Assembly (NCBI GenBank): GCA_938003835.1
Contig: CALKXJ010000007.1
Location: 372,001-436,000, forward strand
Length of the DNA: 64,000 nt
Reading direction: 5' to 3'
Source: an uncultured Bryobacteraceae bacterium
GTDB taxonomy: Bacteria; Acidobacteriota; Terriglobia; Bryobacterales; Bryobacteraceae
Translations under genes and position numbers: made by a program
Part shown: positions 51,900 to 61,482 of the stretch, one piece after another
Layout: each line of letters starts with the position of its first letter
How positions within the stretch are numbered: position 1 is the stretch's first letter
The notes under the pieces: model-generated
Databases searched by the model: none
What the model was told of the DNA's origin: nothing
The model's input: the letters and a program-made list of their open reading frames with translations, nothing else

Positions 51900-54509
51900 T
51901 CAGCGTAGCGCCACTGTCACCCCCGGCTGGCTCGCCACGCCTCCCACCTCGACTTCCACCGGAACCGCCGGCCCGGCCGCAACCTCCCGGGGCACGCGCG
52001 CGTTCACTTGAAACAGGCCCGCAGGACCGAATGGCGCGCCGCCCACAAACTCGACCGGCGCCTCGCGCCCTCCGATGCGCACGGCCACCGGAAGCAGCGG
52101 CACGGGTAAGTTCGGCGGCGTATTGATCGCTCCATCCACCCCGGCGGGACGCGTCTGGCCCGCGCCGGTGAAGTAGATCGCCACCACGGAGCCCCGGGCG
52201 GCGGGGTTGGCGGCGGAGTTCACCGAAAGGTTCTCGTTCAGGATGGCGCCCGGGCCCCGCCCGCTCGCATCCAGCGTGAAGATGCCCGGGTGCGCGGCGA
52301 GCACGGGCAATCGCACCGGCTCCGACCTTGCGCCTTCAAATTCAACCTCCATGGCGACAATCGCGCGACCGCCCACGAAGTAGGGCACGATGACGATCGT
52401 CTGGCGGGCGGAGACTGCGATGATGGGCGCGGCGACACCGTCGAAGAGTACCCGCGTACCCGCCACGGCCGTCGCCAGACCCCCCTCGACGATCCTCTCC
52501 GGACCGATCCGTTCACCGAAAATGGTGACGATTTCTCCGGGGGAGACGCCACCAGCCTGGTAGCCGGCCGCGCTGACCACACCGGAAGGCTCGAAAAACG
52601 GCCTGGTCCGGATGACTTCCAGAATCACGGTGATCGAAACAGGCGAATTCACTGCGCCTTCGGCCGCGATGCGGATCGTCCCTTCGTAGCTGCCCGGCGT
52701 CACGCCGCGCGGCTCGACGGAAACGGTCAGGTTTTTTGGCGTACTGCCCGAGCTGGGGCTCACAGCCAACCACGGGCCGCCGGCGGCAGTCGAGGCCGAG
52801 ACGGTGAAATCGAGCGCTCTCACTCTCGCGGTCAAGTACAAGGTCTGCGGCGGCGGCGCCGGACCGCCCTCCAGCATGCGAAATTCCAGACGCGCCCGGT
52901 TGGCGGCCAGCTCCGGCGCGGCGGTGATCTCGAGCAGGATGGGAAGCACGAACAGCTCGAGTGGCGCGCTCACCCGCCGGAAACTCACCGCGGCCAGATA
53001 CCGGCCCTGGGCGAGTCCGGCCGGGCTGGCCGCGAGGCGCAGCGTGAGACCGTCCGGGGAGATAACAGCGGTCAGCCAGCGGCCGCCTTGCGATTCGAGA
53101 ACCCGCACGCTGTCGGCGACGAAGCGGTCGTCCTCCCCCGCGCTGATCTCGCGCAGCACGGGCAGCGAATCGCCCGGCGTGTACCGCAAGGTGACGTAAC
53201 TGAGCGTAGGCTGCGCCAGCAGGGTGAACGGCCCGGCCGCCGCGCGCCAGTCGCGGAAGCGAGGATCGGGCAATCCGGCCATGGTGACCGCCATCTCCGC
53301 CACCGGCGCATATCCCAGAGCGATGGAGGGGCGGCCCAGGCTCACCGGCTGGGCAAAGACCACCTGAATCGGGACGTCGAAGCGGTCGATGACCGCCGCG
53401 CCGCTCATGCCTTCATACGGCGGCCGCGCCACGACTTCATAGACCAGCGTGGCCACGCCGCCCACCACCGGAACGAGTTCGTTGGGCGCCCCGGCCGGCA
53501 TCAAGTAACCGCCGGAGAAATCGGCTGCGAAGTCCATGACGCGGCGCAGCTCGAGCTCGGCGGGCCCGCCGGTAGGCGTCGAGACGACCACGTTCGGCGC
53601 GATGAGCCAGACGCCCACAGGCAGCCCGGAGATGCGGGCGGCGAAGCGCGTGCCATGGTCTGCGGCGCCGGGCCCCGCTCCTGTGAGGCCCCCGTAATCC
53701 GGTGTGAAGCCGCTCTCGGTCGGGTAGCGCACCTCGGGAAGCCCCTGCTGCTTGGGCGCCAGCGCCCCGGCGACGCTGTTTTCGATCCGCTTGCGGAAGG
53801 CATCCGGGAAGAGCTCCTCGAAGCGCAACGTGGCAAAGCCTTCGACGACGGTGGCCGCCAGGCTCGGCAGGACGCGGCCGACGGTAAGCTGCGCCGGGCC
53901 GATGAACAACGCCTGAGCGGGCGTCACGCTCAGGGCGGCGACGACGCTTGCCGGACTGGAGGCGCTCGTCGCCAGGCCGGTGACATCCGCCCGCACGTTG
54001 ACGATGCGGATGAGTCGCGTTTGCCCGGCAGGCGCGGGCACGAAGGGAATGCCGGTCCAGCTCAACCGGTTCGAGCCCGGCGCCGGGCGGAAGCCGGGAT
54101 AGACGTTGCCCGAGCCCGGAGCACCGGGGGCCACGCGCGGCGAGCCTCTCACCTGGCCGAGGAAGGTCGCGCCGTTCGACACATTCGGAATGCCTGGCCG
54201 GGGATCGTCGATCACGAGCAGCGCCTCGGTCTCGCCGGGCTCGAAGCCGGCGGGCGCGCTCGTGACCGGCGTGTTCAGGAACAGCTCGAAGTTGAGGAAC
54301 TGAACCGCGGTGGGGTCGCCTCCCGAGCAGGCAAGGCGGATCGAGCCGACCAGCTCAGCTGCACCCTCGCTGCGCAGCACGGGCGCCTCAGCGGTGACCA
54401 CACAACTGATCAAGGCCGTTTGCGCGCGGGCCGGCTCGATGCCGGGAGCGAAGATCCAGAGCGCGCAGAAGGCGAGAAACAGCCGGCAGAGTCGCGAGCA
54501 GGCGATCAT
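51900..54509 (-). CDS. secreted BACON-domain protein with Solibacter-type C-terminal domain
   Basis: Exported protein of 869 residues. Signal peptide (CRLFLAFCALWIFAPGIEPARA), a long beta-rich N-terminal half of unknown fold, a BACON-like domain around 580-650 (GPWLAVSPSSGSTPKNLTVSV then GSYEGTIRI), and a C-terminal domain of about 215 residues opening VSAAGYQAGGVSPGEIVTIFGERIG and closing with LFQVNARVP and GVASQPGVTVAL. That last domain matches the family described from Solibacter (TIGR03437). The gene overlaps no neighbour. The role is likely at the surface or in the secreted matrix. Confidence 0.85.
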   Translation of the reverse strand: MIACSRLCRLFLAFCALWIFAPGIEPARAQTALISCVVTAEAPVLRSEGAAELVGSIRLACSGGDPTAVQFLNFELFLNTPVTSAPAGFEPGETEALLVIDDPRPGIPNVSNGATFLGQVRGSPRVAPGAPGSGNVYPGFRPAPGSNRLSWTGIPFVPAPAGQTRLIRIVNVRADVTGLATSASSPASVVAALSVTPAQALFIGPAQLTVGRVLPSLAATVVEGFATLRFEELFPDAFRKRIENSVAGALAPKQQGLPEVRYPTESGFTPDYGGLTGAGPGAADHGTRFAARISGLPVGVWLIAPNVVVSTPTGGPAELELRRVMDFAADFSGGYLMPAGAPNELVPVVGGVATLVYEVVARPPYEGMSGAAVIDRFDVPIQVVFAQPVSLGRPSIALGYAPVAEMAVTMAGLPDPRFRDWRAAAGPFTLLAQPTLSYVTLRYTPGDSLPVLREISAGEDDRFVADSVRVLESQGGRWLTAVISPDGLTLRLAASPAGLAQGRYLAAVSFRRVSAPLELFVLPILLEITAAPELAANRARLEFRMLEGGPAPPPQTLYLTARVRALDFTVSASTAAGGPWLAVSPSSGSTPKNLTVSVEPRGVTPGSYEGTIRIAAEGAVNSPVSITVILEVIRTRPFFEPSGVVSAAGYQAGGVSPGEIVTIFGERIGPERIVEGGLATAVAGTRVLFDGVAAPIIAVSARQTIVIVPYFVGGRAIVAMEVEFEGARSEPVRLPVLAAHPGIFTLDASGRGPGAILNENLSVNSAANPAARGSVVAIYFTGAGQTRPAGVDGAINTPPNLPVPLLPVAVRIGGREAPVEFVGGAPFGPAGLFQVNARVPREVAAGPAVPVEVEVGGVASQPGVTVALR

Positions 54510-54614
54510 GGGCAGCCTCCCGAGGCTCACGCGCCTCGCCCTTATCGTAACGCCGTTGCAAGCGGTGGCTCGTTGCCGGTTGACTCCGCTCGCTGATGCT
54601 GCGACAACAGTGCT

Positions 54615-55349
54615 ATGGCCGAGCCGAACATGCTCGTTTTCAGCGCGCACGCGGCCGACTTCTGTAGCCGGGCCGGCGGTTGCCTGGCGCTCTACGCCCG
54701 GCGCGGCGCCGCAGTTCACGTCGTCGACCTCACCTACGGAGAGCGCGGCGAATCCGAAGACTACTGGGCTCGCCCGGGAGAGCGAGCGCTCGAGGAGGCC
54801 AAGCAGATCCGGGCGGCGGAGGCCCGGGAGGCGGCGGCGATCCTGGGCGCCACCATCGAGTTTCTGGACTGGGGCGACTACCCGCTGCTCGTCGACGGTG
54901 AGCGGCTGGAGGCCCTGGCGCGGCTGATTCGCTCCCGCAAGCCCGACATCGTCCTCACGCATTGGAAGCACGACCCGTTCAACGTCGACCACGAGGTGAC
55001 CGCCGCCGCCGTGCTGCGCGCCATCGGAATGGCCGCCGTGCCCGGCTTCGCGCCGGAGTCCGAGCGCATCCCCTGGCCCCAGGTCTACGCCTTCGAACCG
55101 ACCGTTCCGCGCGACGACGCCACGGGCTTCGTGCCCGATCATTACGTGGACATCGGCGAGGTTTTCGAGATCAAGCTCAGGGCGCTGGCCGCACTGCGGT
55201 CGCAAACCAAGCTGGTTCGCTTCTACACGCAGTGGGCGGAGTACCGGGGCTTCCAGGCGGCGCAATCGGCGCGCCGGCCCGTTCGCTACGCCGAGGCCTT
55301 CGAGCGCTACACCGCCACGGTCTCCGATCGCCTGCCGGAGACTTTCTGA
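54615..55349 (+). CDS. PIG-L family zinc hydrolase/hydratase, GalB-like
   Basis: PIG-L/LmbE-fold protein of 244 residues. The first metal motif is SAHAADFCSRAGG, and then come LTYGERGES, LDWGDYPL, LTHWKHDPFNVDHE and FEPTVPRDDATGF. The 'AHxADF...RAGG', 'GERGES' and 'FEP' combination is that of 4-oxalomesaconate hydratase (GalB) rather than of N-acetylglucosamine deacetylases, which have AHPDD. A sugar-conjugate deacetylase is the alternative, given the glycosyltransferase neighbours. The 3' end overlaps the convergent GT4 gene by 43 bases. Confidence 0.78.
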   Translation: MAEPNMLVFSAHAADFCSRAGGCLALYARRGAAVHVVDLTYGERGESEDYWARPGERALEEAKQIRAAEAREAAAILGATIEFLDWGDYPLLVDGERLEALARLIRSRKPDIVLTHWKHDPFNVDHEVTAAAVLRAIGMAAVPGFAPESERIPWPQVYAFEPTVPRDDATGFVPDHYVDIGEVFEIKLRALAALRSQTKLVRFYTQWAEYRGFQAAQSARRPVRYAEAFERYTATVSDRLPETF

Positions 55350-56458
55350 AAAAGCGCCAGGTAGCGCGCCGCGGCCGTCTCCCAGGAATAGGCCCGGGCC
55401 CGCACGGGACCTTGCCCGGCGAGCCAGTTCCGTAATGCCTCGTCTTCGAGGAGGCGGGTGAGGGCGTCTTCCATCTCCCGCTCGTCATGCGGGTCGAACA
55501 TCAACGCCCAGCCCTCGGCAATCTCGCGGAGGGGTTCGATGGCGGAGCAGGCCGTCGGAACCGCGGCCGCCATCGCCTCGAGCACGGGCAGGCCGAAGCC
55601 CTCGAACGTCGAGGGATAGACCGAGCAGAGCGCGCGGCGGTAGAGCTCGTAGAGCGCCTCCCGCGAGATCCAGCCGGTGATCTCGACGGCCTCCTGGAGG
55701 CCGAGCCTGGCGATCCGGTCCTCGATCGCCGCCGTTTCGAAGCCCCGGACGCCGGCGATGACGAGCCGAAGCTCGGGCCGGTGGCGTCTCAAGCGTGCAA
55801 AGACGTCGATCAGGCGCAGCAGGTTCTTGTGCGGGTGCAGAGTGGAGACGCACAGCACAAGGGGCTCGGGCCGGCGCCGGGCGCGTTCGGCGGCGATCCC
55901 AAACATGCGCTCGTCGACGCCGTGCGGAATCACCGTGACGCGCGAGTCGGGGATCGGGTAGTAGCGCAGCAGATCGGCTCGGGTTGCTTCCGAGACGGCC
56001 ACCAGCGCCGTCGAGCTCCGCGCGGCTTGAGCCAGCAGGAGGCGCCAGGCCGGCCGGTCGAACCAGCGAAAGTATTCGGGGTGGCGCAGGTGCTGGAGGT
56101 CGTGGAAGACGGTGACCGTGGAGCACGGCGCCAGGCGCGGCGCCGTGAAGCCGGGATTGAAGAGGACGTCCAGACGAAGCCGGCGGGCGGCGGCCGGCAG
56201 GCCCGTCTGCTCCCAGAGGATGCGCCAGGGACGCACGACGGCGCGCACCGGCTGCCTTACATGCCGGAAATTTGGGCCTTCCGGGGCAAGGCGCGCACCG
56301 GTTTCGAGATTGGTGAAGAGGAAGTATTCGTTACGATCGTCGATCCGCGCTAGCGCGGCGAGCAGGCTGCGCAGGAAGATCTCGGTGCCGCCGACGCCGC
56401 CGGGAATCAGGTAGAGCGCATTGACGCCGATGCGCAGCGGTGATCCCGAAGACGCCAT
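55307..56458 (-). CDS. glycosyltransferase family 4
   Basis: GT-B enzyme of 383 residues with IGVNALYLIPGGVGGTEIFLRSL at the N-terminus and, in the donor domain, CVSTLHPHKNLLRLIDVF and YPSTFEGFGLPVLEAMAAAVPT (E-x7-E motif). It resembles mannosyltransferases that act on lipid-linked glycans. It is the last gene of the second glycosylation cluster. Confidence 0.9.
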   Translation of the reverse strand: MASSGSPLRIGVNALYLIPGGVGGTEIFLRSLLAALARIDDRNEYFLFTNLETGARLAPEGPNFRHVRQPVRAVVRPWRILWEQTGLPAAARRLRLDVLFNPGFTAPRLAPCSTVTVFHDLQHLRHPEYFRWFDRPAWRLLLAQAARSSTALVAVSEATRADLLRYYPIPDSRVTVIPHGVDERMFGIAAERARRRPEPLVLCVSTLHPHKNLLRLIDVFARLRRHRPELRLVIAGVRGFETAAIEDRIARLGLQEAVEITGWISREALYELYRRALCSVYPSTFEGFGLPVLEAMAAAVPTACSAIEPLREIAEGWALMFDPHDEREMEDALTRLLEDEALRNWLAGQGPVRARAYSWETAAARYLALFQKVSGRRSETVAV

Positions 56459-56466
56459 GGACGTGG

Positions 56467-58206
56467 TTAGCGGGCGCCGAGGCGCCGCTCGGCCGCCGCC
56501 AGGCTCTCGCGGGCCAGGCCGAGCGACGGATCAAGGCTGAGCGCGCGCCGGTACTCGCCAGCCGCAGCCCGGTCGTCGCCCGCAGAGGCGTAGACGTGCC
56601 CGCGATACACGTAGAGCATCGCGAAGCGGGGATCGAGCCGCTCGGCCTCGGCCAGCGCTTCGAGCGCCTGCTCGCGCTCGCCTCGCTTGCCCCGGATCAT
56701 GCCGATCAGGGAAAACACATGCGCGGTCGGCTCGAGCGCCACGGCCTGCTCCAGCTTCCAAAGCGCCTCTTGAGACGAGCCGGCGCAATCGAGCGCCAGG
56801 GCCCAGTTCACCAGCAGCCGGGCGTCCGGTTTCGACAGCTCGGAGACCTTCTTGTAGTGCCTCACGGCATCCGCGCAGCGGCCGGCCTCATAGTAGGCGA
56901 AGGCGAGTTGAAAGTGGGCGCGCCAGTTCGCGGGCGCCTTCTCGACGGAATCCTCCCAGAGAGCGATGGCACTGCCCCAGACCAGATTGCGCTGGTGGGT
57001 GAGCAGGCCGGCGACAACGACAACCGCCGCCAGGGCGCCGGCAAGCGCCTTACTCGAGACTCTCCATCGCGCCAGCAGCGCGGCAGCGACGAGCAGCAGC
57101 CCGAGCGAAGGCAGATAGAGGCGGCGCTCGGCGAGCGGATCGGCGATCGGCACGAACGAGGAGGTCGGGGCGATCAACACAAAGAAAACGAAGAGGCCGA
57201 AGGCGGCCAGCCGGAGGCGCCGCCGGGCCCACCAGGCCGCCACCAGAACCCCGATGATTGCGGTCAGACCCGCCAGGGCCGCCGGATCCGTCCAGGAAGC
57301 GACGGGCTGGTAGGCATGATCGATGTTCTGCCCGTAGGGCAACACAAACATGCGCAGGTAGACCCAGATGACCTTCGCCTGCGTCAGGAAATACTTCTGC
57401 CAGGGCAGCCCTTCGACGGCAAAACCGGCGGTGTCGGCCGTGCGCAACACCCGCCAGACGAAGGCGCCGGCGCCGCCCGCGCCCACGGCCATGGGCAGGT
57501 AGAGCCGCCAGTTGCGGCTCAATGCCTCAAACGCCCGCCCGCGTCTGAACCAGAGGTCGGTCAGCACCAGCAGAGCCGGAAACACGGCCGTATGCTCCTT
57601 GGTGGTCACCGCGGCGGCGAACAGCGCCAGGATCAGAGCAGCCTCCAGCCAGCTTATGCTTTCCCGCCGGCGATAGAGGAAAACGGCGTAGGCAGCGTAG
57701 AAGAGCATCACGCTCAGGTTCTCCGAGCGGCTGGCGACATAAGCGACCGCCTCGGTGTGCAGCGGGTGAAGCAGAAAGAGCCCGGCGGCGAAGGCGGCCA
57801 GCGGTTCGCGCGGCCAGTCCGGGACGCCTTCCCAGTCGAGCAGCCGCCGCACGATGAGGTAGACGGCCAGCGCCGCGGCGCAATGAAACGCCAAATTCAG
57901 CAAGTGGTAGCCTGCCGGCTCGAGCCCGTGGAGTTTGTAGTTGATCCAGAAGGTGAACATCAGGAGCGGCCGCACACCGCTCACCCAGGCGCTGAGCGGA
58001 AGCTCGTGCGCCCGCGGGTCGAAAAACGGCAGCGCGCGGTCGTCGAACAGGAACGGCCCTTCGAGCGCGGGTCGATAGGCGAGCACAGCCGCCACGGCGC
58101 CCGCGGCGAGTCCGCCGAGGAGGCGCAGGAAGGGACGAGGCGGCGCCTGGTTCGCAGCAGCTGCCCGTGCCCCCTCAGCCGGCCTTTTGCGCTTGCCCTT
58201 TCTCAT
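56467..58206 (-). CDS. membrane glycosyltransferase with TPR repeats (TMTC-like)
   Basis: Protein of 579 residues. About 10-11 membrane segments make up the first 400 residues, with the GT-C-type loop acidic pair FLFDDRALPFFD and SRSENLSVMLFY. TPR repeats follow (about 420-575, e.g. WRAHFQLAFAYYEAGRCADAVRHYKK). The overall design is that of the TMTC O-mannosyltransferase family. A lipid-linked sugar from the upstream GT2 enzyme could be its donor. It lies eight bases before the GT4 gene. Confidence 0.82.
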   Translation of the reverse strand: MRKGKRKRPAEGARAAAANQAPPRPFLRLLGGLAAGAVAAVLAYRPALEGPFLFDDRALPFFDPRAHELPLSAWVSGVRPLLMFTFWINYKLHGLEPAGYHLLNLAFHCAAALAVYLIVRRLLDWEGVPDWPREPLAAFAAGLFLLHPLHTEAVAYVASRSENLSVMLFYAAYAVFLYRRRESISWLEAALILALFAAAVTTKEHTAVFPALLVLTDLWFRRGRAFEALSRNWRLYLPMAVGAGGAGAFVWRVLRTADTAGFAVEGLPWQKYFLTQAKVIWVYLRMFVLPYGQNIDHAYQPVASWTDPAALAGLTAIIGVLVAAWWARRRLRLAAFGLFVFFVLIAPTSSFVPIADPLAERRLYLPSLGLLLVAAALLARWRVSSKALAGALAAVVVVAGLLTHQRNLVWGSAIALWEDSVEKAPANWRAHFQLAFAYYEAGRCADAVRHYKKVSELSKPDARLLVNWALALDCAGSSQEALWKLEQAVALEPTAHVFSLIGMIRGKRGEREQALEALAEAERLDPRFAMLYVYRGHVYASAGDDRAAAGEYRRALSLDPSLGLARESLAAAERRLGAR

Positions 58207-58555
58207 AAAGCGCCTGGAGCTCGTACTGGAGAATGGCCACTCGCTGGGCGAGCGTGATATTGGCGTCCTTGAGCTCGGAGATGATCAACGAGAAGCGGTA
58301 GAAAACAAGCAGGAAGACGCTGAAGGAGACAAACAGCAGCGCCAGGGGCGGGTCCTCGATCCCCAGCAGCCCCGCCAGCCAGACCAGCACCCCCTCAGCC
58401 CGCGAGAGCACGAGGAGGCACACTCCCGCCGCCAGCCAGCTCACCGAGTACTCCACCCGGATGTGCGCCCTCCGCAGCGAGGCGAGCACCACGACAATCA
58501 GCGTCGCGCTGAGCAGCGTGACTACGTTCAGCAGCCGATCCATACGCTCTATCAT
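58175..58555 (-). CDS. DUF2304 small membrane protein
   Basis: Protein of 126 residues with three membrane segments and a C-terminal coiled coil (SLIISELKDANITLAQRVAILQYELQAL, given by position 88-115). DUF2304 proteins regularly accompany polyprenyl-phosphate glycosyltransferases, as here, and may help flip or use the lipid-linked sugar. It overlaps the TMTC-like gene by 32 bases. Confidence 0.8.
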   Translation of the reverse strand: MIERMDRLLNVVTLLSATLIVVVLASLRRAHIRVEYSVSWLAAGVCLLVLSRAEGVLVWLAGLLGIEDPPLALLFVSFSVFLLVFYRFSLIISELKDANITLAQRVAILQYELQALYEKGQAQKAG

Positions 58556-58561
58556 CCCGCC

Positions 58562-59293
58562 TCAGCGCCGCCTCGGGCGCCCGTCGTACTTGAGGACGTT
58601 GACGAAGACGCCGAGCAGCACATGAATGATGTAGTAAAACGACTTGAGCGCGGTGATCGAGCTGCGGCCGGCCCGGCGCGGCCGGACGCGGCAGGGCACC
58701 TCCGCGAAACGGAAGGCCTTGCGCTGAAGCACGACCAGCGCCTCGATCTCCGGGTACTCGAGCGGGAAGCTCCGGCTGAAGATCTCGAGGGCGGCCCGAT
58801 TGACGCCGACGAAGCCCGAGGTGGGGTCGCGCACCGGCTTGCCGAGGATCGGCCGCAGCACCAGCCGGAAAAAACGGATTCCGAGCCCGCGGAGGAAGCT
58901 GGTGTGCTGCTCCGGTCCGTCGAGAAACCTCGAGCCGATCACCATTTCGCATCCCGACTCGCGCAGCGCCTCAAAAATCGCCGGCAGGTCGCGCGGATCG
59001 TGCTGGCCGTCGCCGTCGACGCGGATCACGTATTGATAGCCGAGCTCGTAGGCGAGCCGGTAACCGGCCTGAACGCACCCGCCGAGTCCCAGATGGTGCG
59101 GCAGCGAGAGCACCTCGGCGCCCGCCACGCGCGCCACCACCGCCGTGCAGTCGCTCGAGCAGTCGTCGATCACCAGTACGGGAACCTCGGGCATCACTTG
59201 GCGAATCTCCCAGACGACCTCGCCGACGGCGCCCTCTTCGTTGTACGCCGGAACGATGATAAGCAGGGAATCCGGGCCCGAGGCTCGCCTCAT
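58562..59293 (-). CDS. GT2 polyprenyl-phosphate glycosyltransferase (dolichol-phosphate mannose synthase-like)
   Basis: GT-A enzyme of 243 residues with LLIIVPAYNEEGAVGEVV, VIDDCSSDCT and VIRVDGDGQHDPRDL, the family's nucleotide and metal sites. It lacks C-terminal membrane helices except a weak one near KSFYYIIHVLLGVFVNVL. It would make a polyprenyl-phosphate sugar that the TMTC-like enzyme uses. Its ATG overlaps the upstream GT2 stop by four bases. Confidence 0.9.
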   Translation of the reverse strand: MRRASGPDSLLIIVPAYNEEGAVGEVVWEIRQVMPEVPVLVIDDCSSDCTAVVARVAGAEVLSLPHHLGLGGCVQAGYRLAYELGYQYVIRVDGDGQHDPRDLPAIFEALRESGCEMVIGSRFLDGPEQHTSFLRGLGIRFFRLVLRPILGKPVRDPTSGFVGVNRAALEIFSRSFPLEYPEIEALVVLQRKAFRFAEVPCRVRPRRAGRSSITALKSFYYIIHVLLGVFVNVLKYDGRPRRR

Positions 59294-60300
59294 AACGCCG
59301 CCACCTCACGAAGACCGATCGCGTGCGCGCGCATCAGGCGGCAGAATTCGCGCGCCGGGATCCGCCGCTTGCGCCGGATCCCGCGGCGCTGGATCGCCAG
59401 GCGCCGGCGGGCGCCCCAAAGCTCACGATGCGCCGCGACGACGATTCGGACCAGCTCCCAGGCGCTCGAGCCCTGGCGACGAAACTCTGCCGCCCGCCCG
59501 TAGCCGCGCGCCATCAGAACCAGGTGCCAGAAATAGCGCGCCAGAGTCGAGAACGGCACCTTCCACAGCGCCCGCGCCGGAAAGTTTTTCGCCACCACGA
59601 ACAGCCGGTTTCGCTCGACGTAGAAGGCCTTGAGAGGGGAGGCGCGGCCCGCAGTGTGGGAATAGTGGTGCTCGACGACCGCCTCAGGCACGTACAGACA
59701 GGTCCAGCCCGCCCACCGGGCGCGCAAGCCCAAGTCGGTGTCCTCGCAATAGAGGAGGAAGTCCTCGTCGAACAGGCCGATCTCTTCGAGCATGGCGCGG
59801 CGGTAGAGCGCCGCCGAGCCGCTCGCGAACAGCACCTCTTCCTCCCGGGAGTACTCCTCCGGCGGCCGGCCGTGTCCGCGTTGCTTGGAGCTGCCGTCGG
59901 CGGCAAGCAGCATGCCCGCCGAATCGAGCGTCCCCGTGCCCGCCAGCATGACGCGCGAAGCGCACATGCCGGCGTCGGGGCGCCGCTCGATGGCCTCGAC
60001 CAACGCCTCGAGCCAGCCCGGCGCGGCCACCGCGTCGTCGTTCAGCGCGGCCAGAAACGGAGCGCGGCTTGCCCGGAAGCCCTGATTGACCGCGGCGCCG
60101 TAGCCGAGATTCGTCCGGTTCTCGATCAGCCGAAACCACTCTTCCCAGCCGCAGGAACGGACCGCGCCGCAGCCGGAGTTGTCCACGACGACCACCTCGA
60201 AGTCGCGAAAGCTCTGCCGTTTCAGGCTCGCCAGACAATCCGCGAGCACGGGCGGCGCCGCGAGCGTCGGAACGACCACGATCACGCGAGGTTCGGCCAA
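59290..60300 (-). CDS. glycosyltransferase family 2
   Basis: GT-A enzyme of about 336 residues with VIVVVPTLAAPPVLADCL, VVVDNSG, FLAALNDDAVA and FLLYCEDTDLGLRARWAGW. The C-terminal region is basic. The start is uncertain: TTG 60300 or GTG 60285 both fit, and neither has a good ribosome site. It is the first gene of the second glycosylation cluster. Confidence 0.85.
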   Translation of the reverse strand: MAEPRVIVVVPTLAAPPVLADCLASLKRQSFRDFEVVVVDNSGCGAVRSCGWEEWFRLIENRTNLGYGAAVNQGFRASRAPFLAALNDDAVAAPGWLEALVEAIERRPDAGMCASRVMLAGTGTLDSAGMLLAADGSSKQRGHGRPPEEYSREEEVLFASGSAALYRRAMLEEIGLFDEDFLLYCEDTDLGLRARWAGWTCLYVPEAVVEHHYSHTAGRASPLKAFYVERNRLFVVAKNFPARALWKVPFSTLARYFWHLVLMARGYGRAAEFRRQGSSAWELVRIVVAAHRELWGARRRLAIQRRGIRRKRRIPAREFCRLMRAHAIGLREVAAL

Positions 60301-60336
60301 CCTTTGATTCTACGGGATCGCTGCGCGGCAGCCGGC

Positions 60337-61482
60337 TCAGCGCGCCGGGCCGCTGTTCTCGTACCACTTGAGATTCGCCGTGGCCGAGCCGATGCAGGCG
60401 ATGTCCGGACGCCCGTCGGCGTTAAGGTCGGCCACCGCGCACGAGGCCGCCGCGATGCCGCCCTGGTCCAGGACCGTGCGCCTCCAGGCGGTTCCGCCCT
60501 GAGCGGCATAGTAGATGTAAACGGAATGCCCCGGGCCGCGGAAGCCGGCGATGATCTCGTCGTGCCCGTCGGCGTTCAAGTCCGCCGCTTCAACGGTGTG
60601 GCCGTCGGCGAGCGTATCGTCGATCACCATCCGTTCGAATCCCTGGTCTCGCTCGAGGTAGACGGTTACCTGATGGCCGTGCCACGGCTCGATGGCAGCG
60701 AGAAACCGGGCCCTGCCCAGGCGGCCGACAGTGACGTCGCTTGCGCCCGAGCGCGGCCACGGGGCCGGGGCCCCGCGCGCCAGCTCCCGGCGATGCCAGC
60801 GGCCTCCGGAGTAAGAGTAGACGTGGATGCCTTCGAAACTGGCCGTCAGAATATCGTCGGCGCCGTCTCCGTTCCAGTCCAGCACGTGGATACCGTGCAG
60901 GACGCCTTCGGTTTCATCGCCGATCAGCCCCCGTTTCCATTCGCCCGGACGGTAGAACACGAGCGGCACCCTGTCCCGGTAGTCCGGCTTTTGGGCGCGC
61001 CCGCCGGTGAGCGGCGCATTCACCACCACCGGCCGGCCGGATCCGTCGATGTCGGCGCAACGCAGGCGGTGCGAGGTGGGCAGGCGGTCGATCTCCTCGG
61101 CCGCCCAGAGCTCCTCGGGAGCGCCTCGCCGGCGCAGGAGCGAGACGATGCCGAGACTCCGGGAGGCTTCGTTCTCAAAGGCGTGCGCCACGACGATCTC
61201 GGGGTAACCCTGCGCGTCGCGGCTGCACGAGGCGAGATTGATCATGCGATCCAGGCCCGAGGCCAGCACGTGCCGGCGCCAGCGCGGTCCCTCGAACCAG
61301 ACTAGGTCGCTCATGCCGCTCGCCAGCGCCACCAGGTCCGTCACCCCGTCCCGGTTGACGTCCAGGGCGACCACCTGGTAGCCGCCTCTGAGGTCCGTCG
61401 CGAGCACGTGCTCGGTGAACCGCGCCGGAGGCGCCGCGCCGAGGGCGGCGGCCAGCAGGAAAGCGGCGCAGGCGACCTTCAT
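60337..61482 (-). CDS. exported FG-GAP/VCBS repeat protein
   Basis: Secreted protein of 381 residues with a signal peptide (KVACAAFLLAAALGAAPPA). It carries at least four FG-GAP-like repeats with calcium-binding D-x-[ND]-x-D-G-x-x-D loops: DVNRDGVTD, DWNGDGADD, DLNADGHDE and DLNADGRPD. A seven-bladed propeller is expected. Its ATG overlaps the TonB-receptor stop by four bases, so it is probably made with and works beside that receptor, perhaps as a surface partner. Confidence 0.88.
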   Translation of the reverse strand: MKVACAAFLLAAALGAAPPARFTEHVLATDLRGGYQVVALDVNRDGVTDLVALASGMSDLVWFEGPRWRRHVLASGLDRMINLASCSRDAQGYPEIVVAHAFENEASRSLGIVSLLRRRGAPEELWAAEEIDRLPTSHRLRCADIDGSGRPVVVNAPLTGGRAQKPDYRDRVPLVFYRPGEWKRGLIGDETEGVLHGIHVLDWNGDGADDILTASFEGIHVYSYSGGRWHRRELARGAPAPWPRSGASDVTVGRLGRARFLAAIEPWHGHQVTVYLERDQGFERMVIDDTLADGHTVEAADLNADGHDEIIAGFRGPGHSVYIYYAAQGGTAWRRTVLDQGGIAAASCAVADLNADGRPDIACIGSATANLKWYENSGPAR

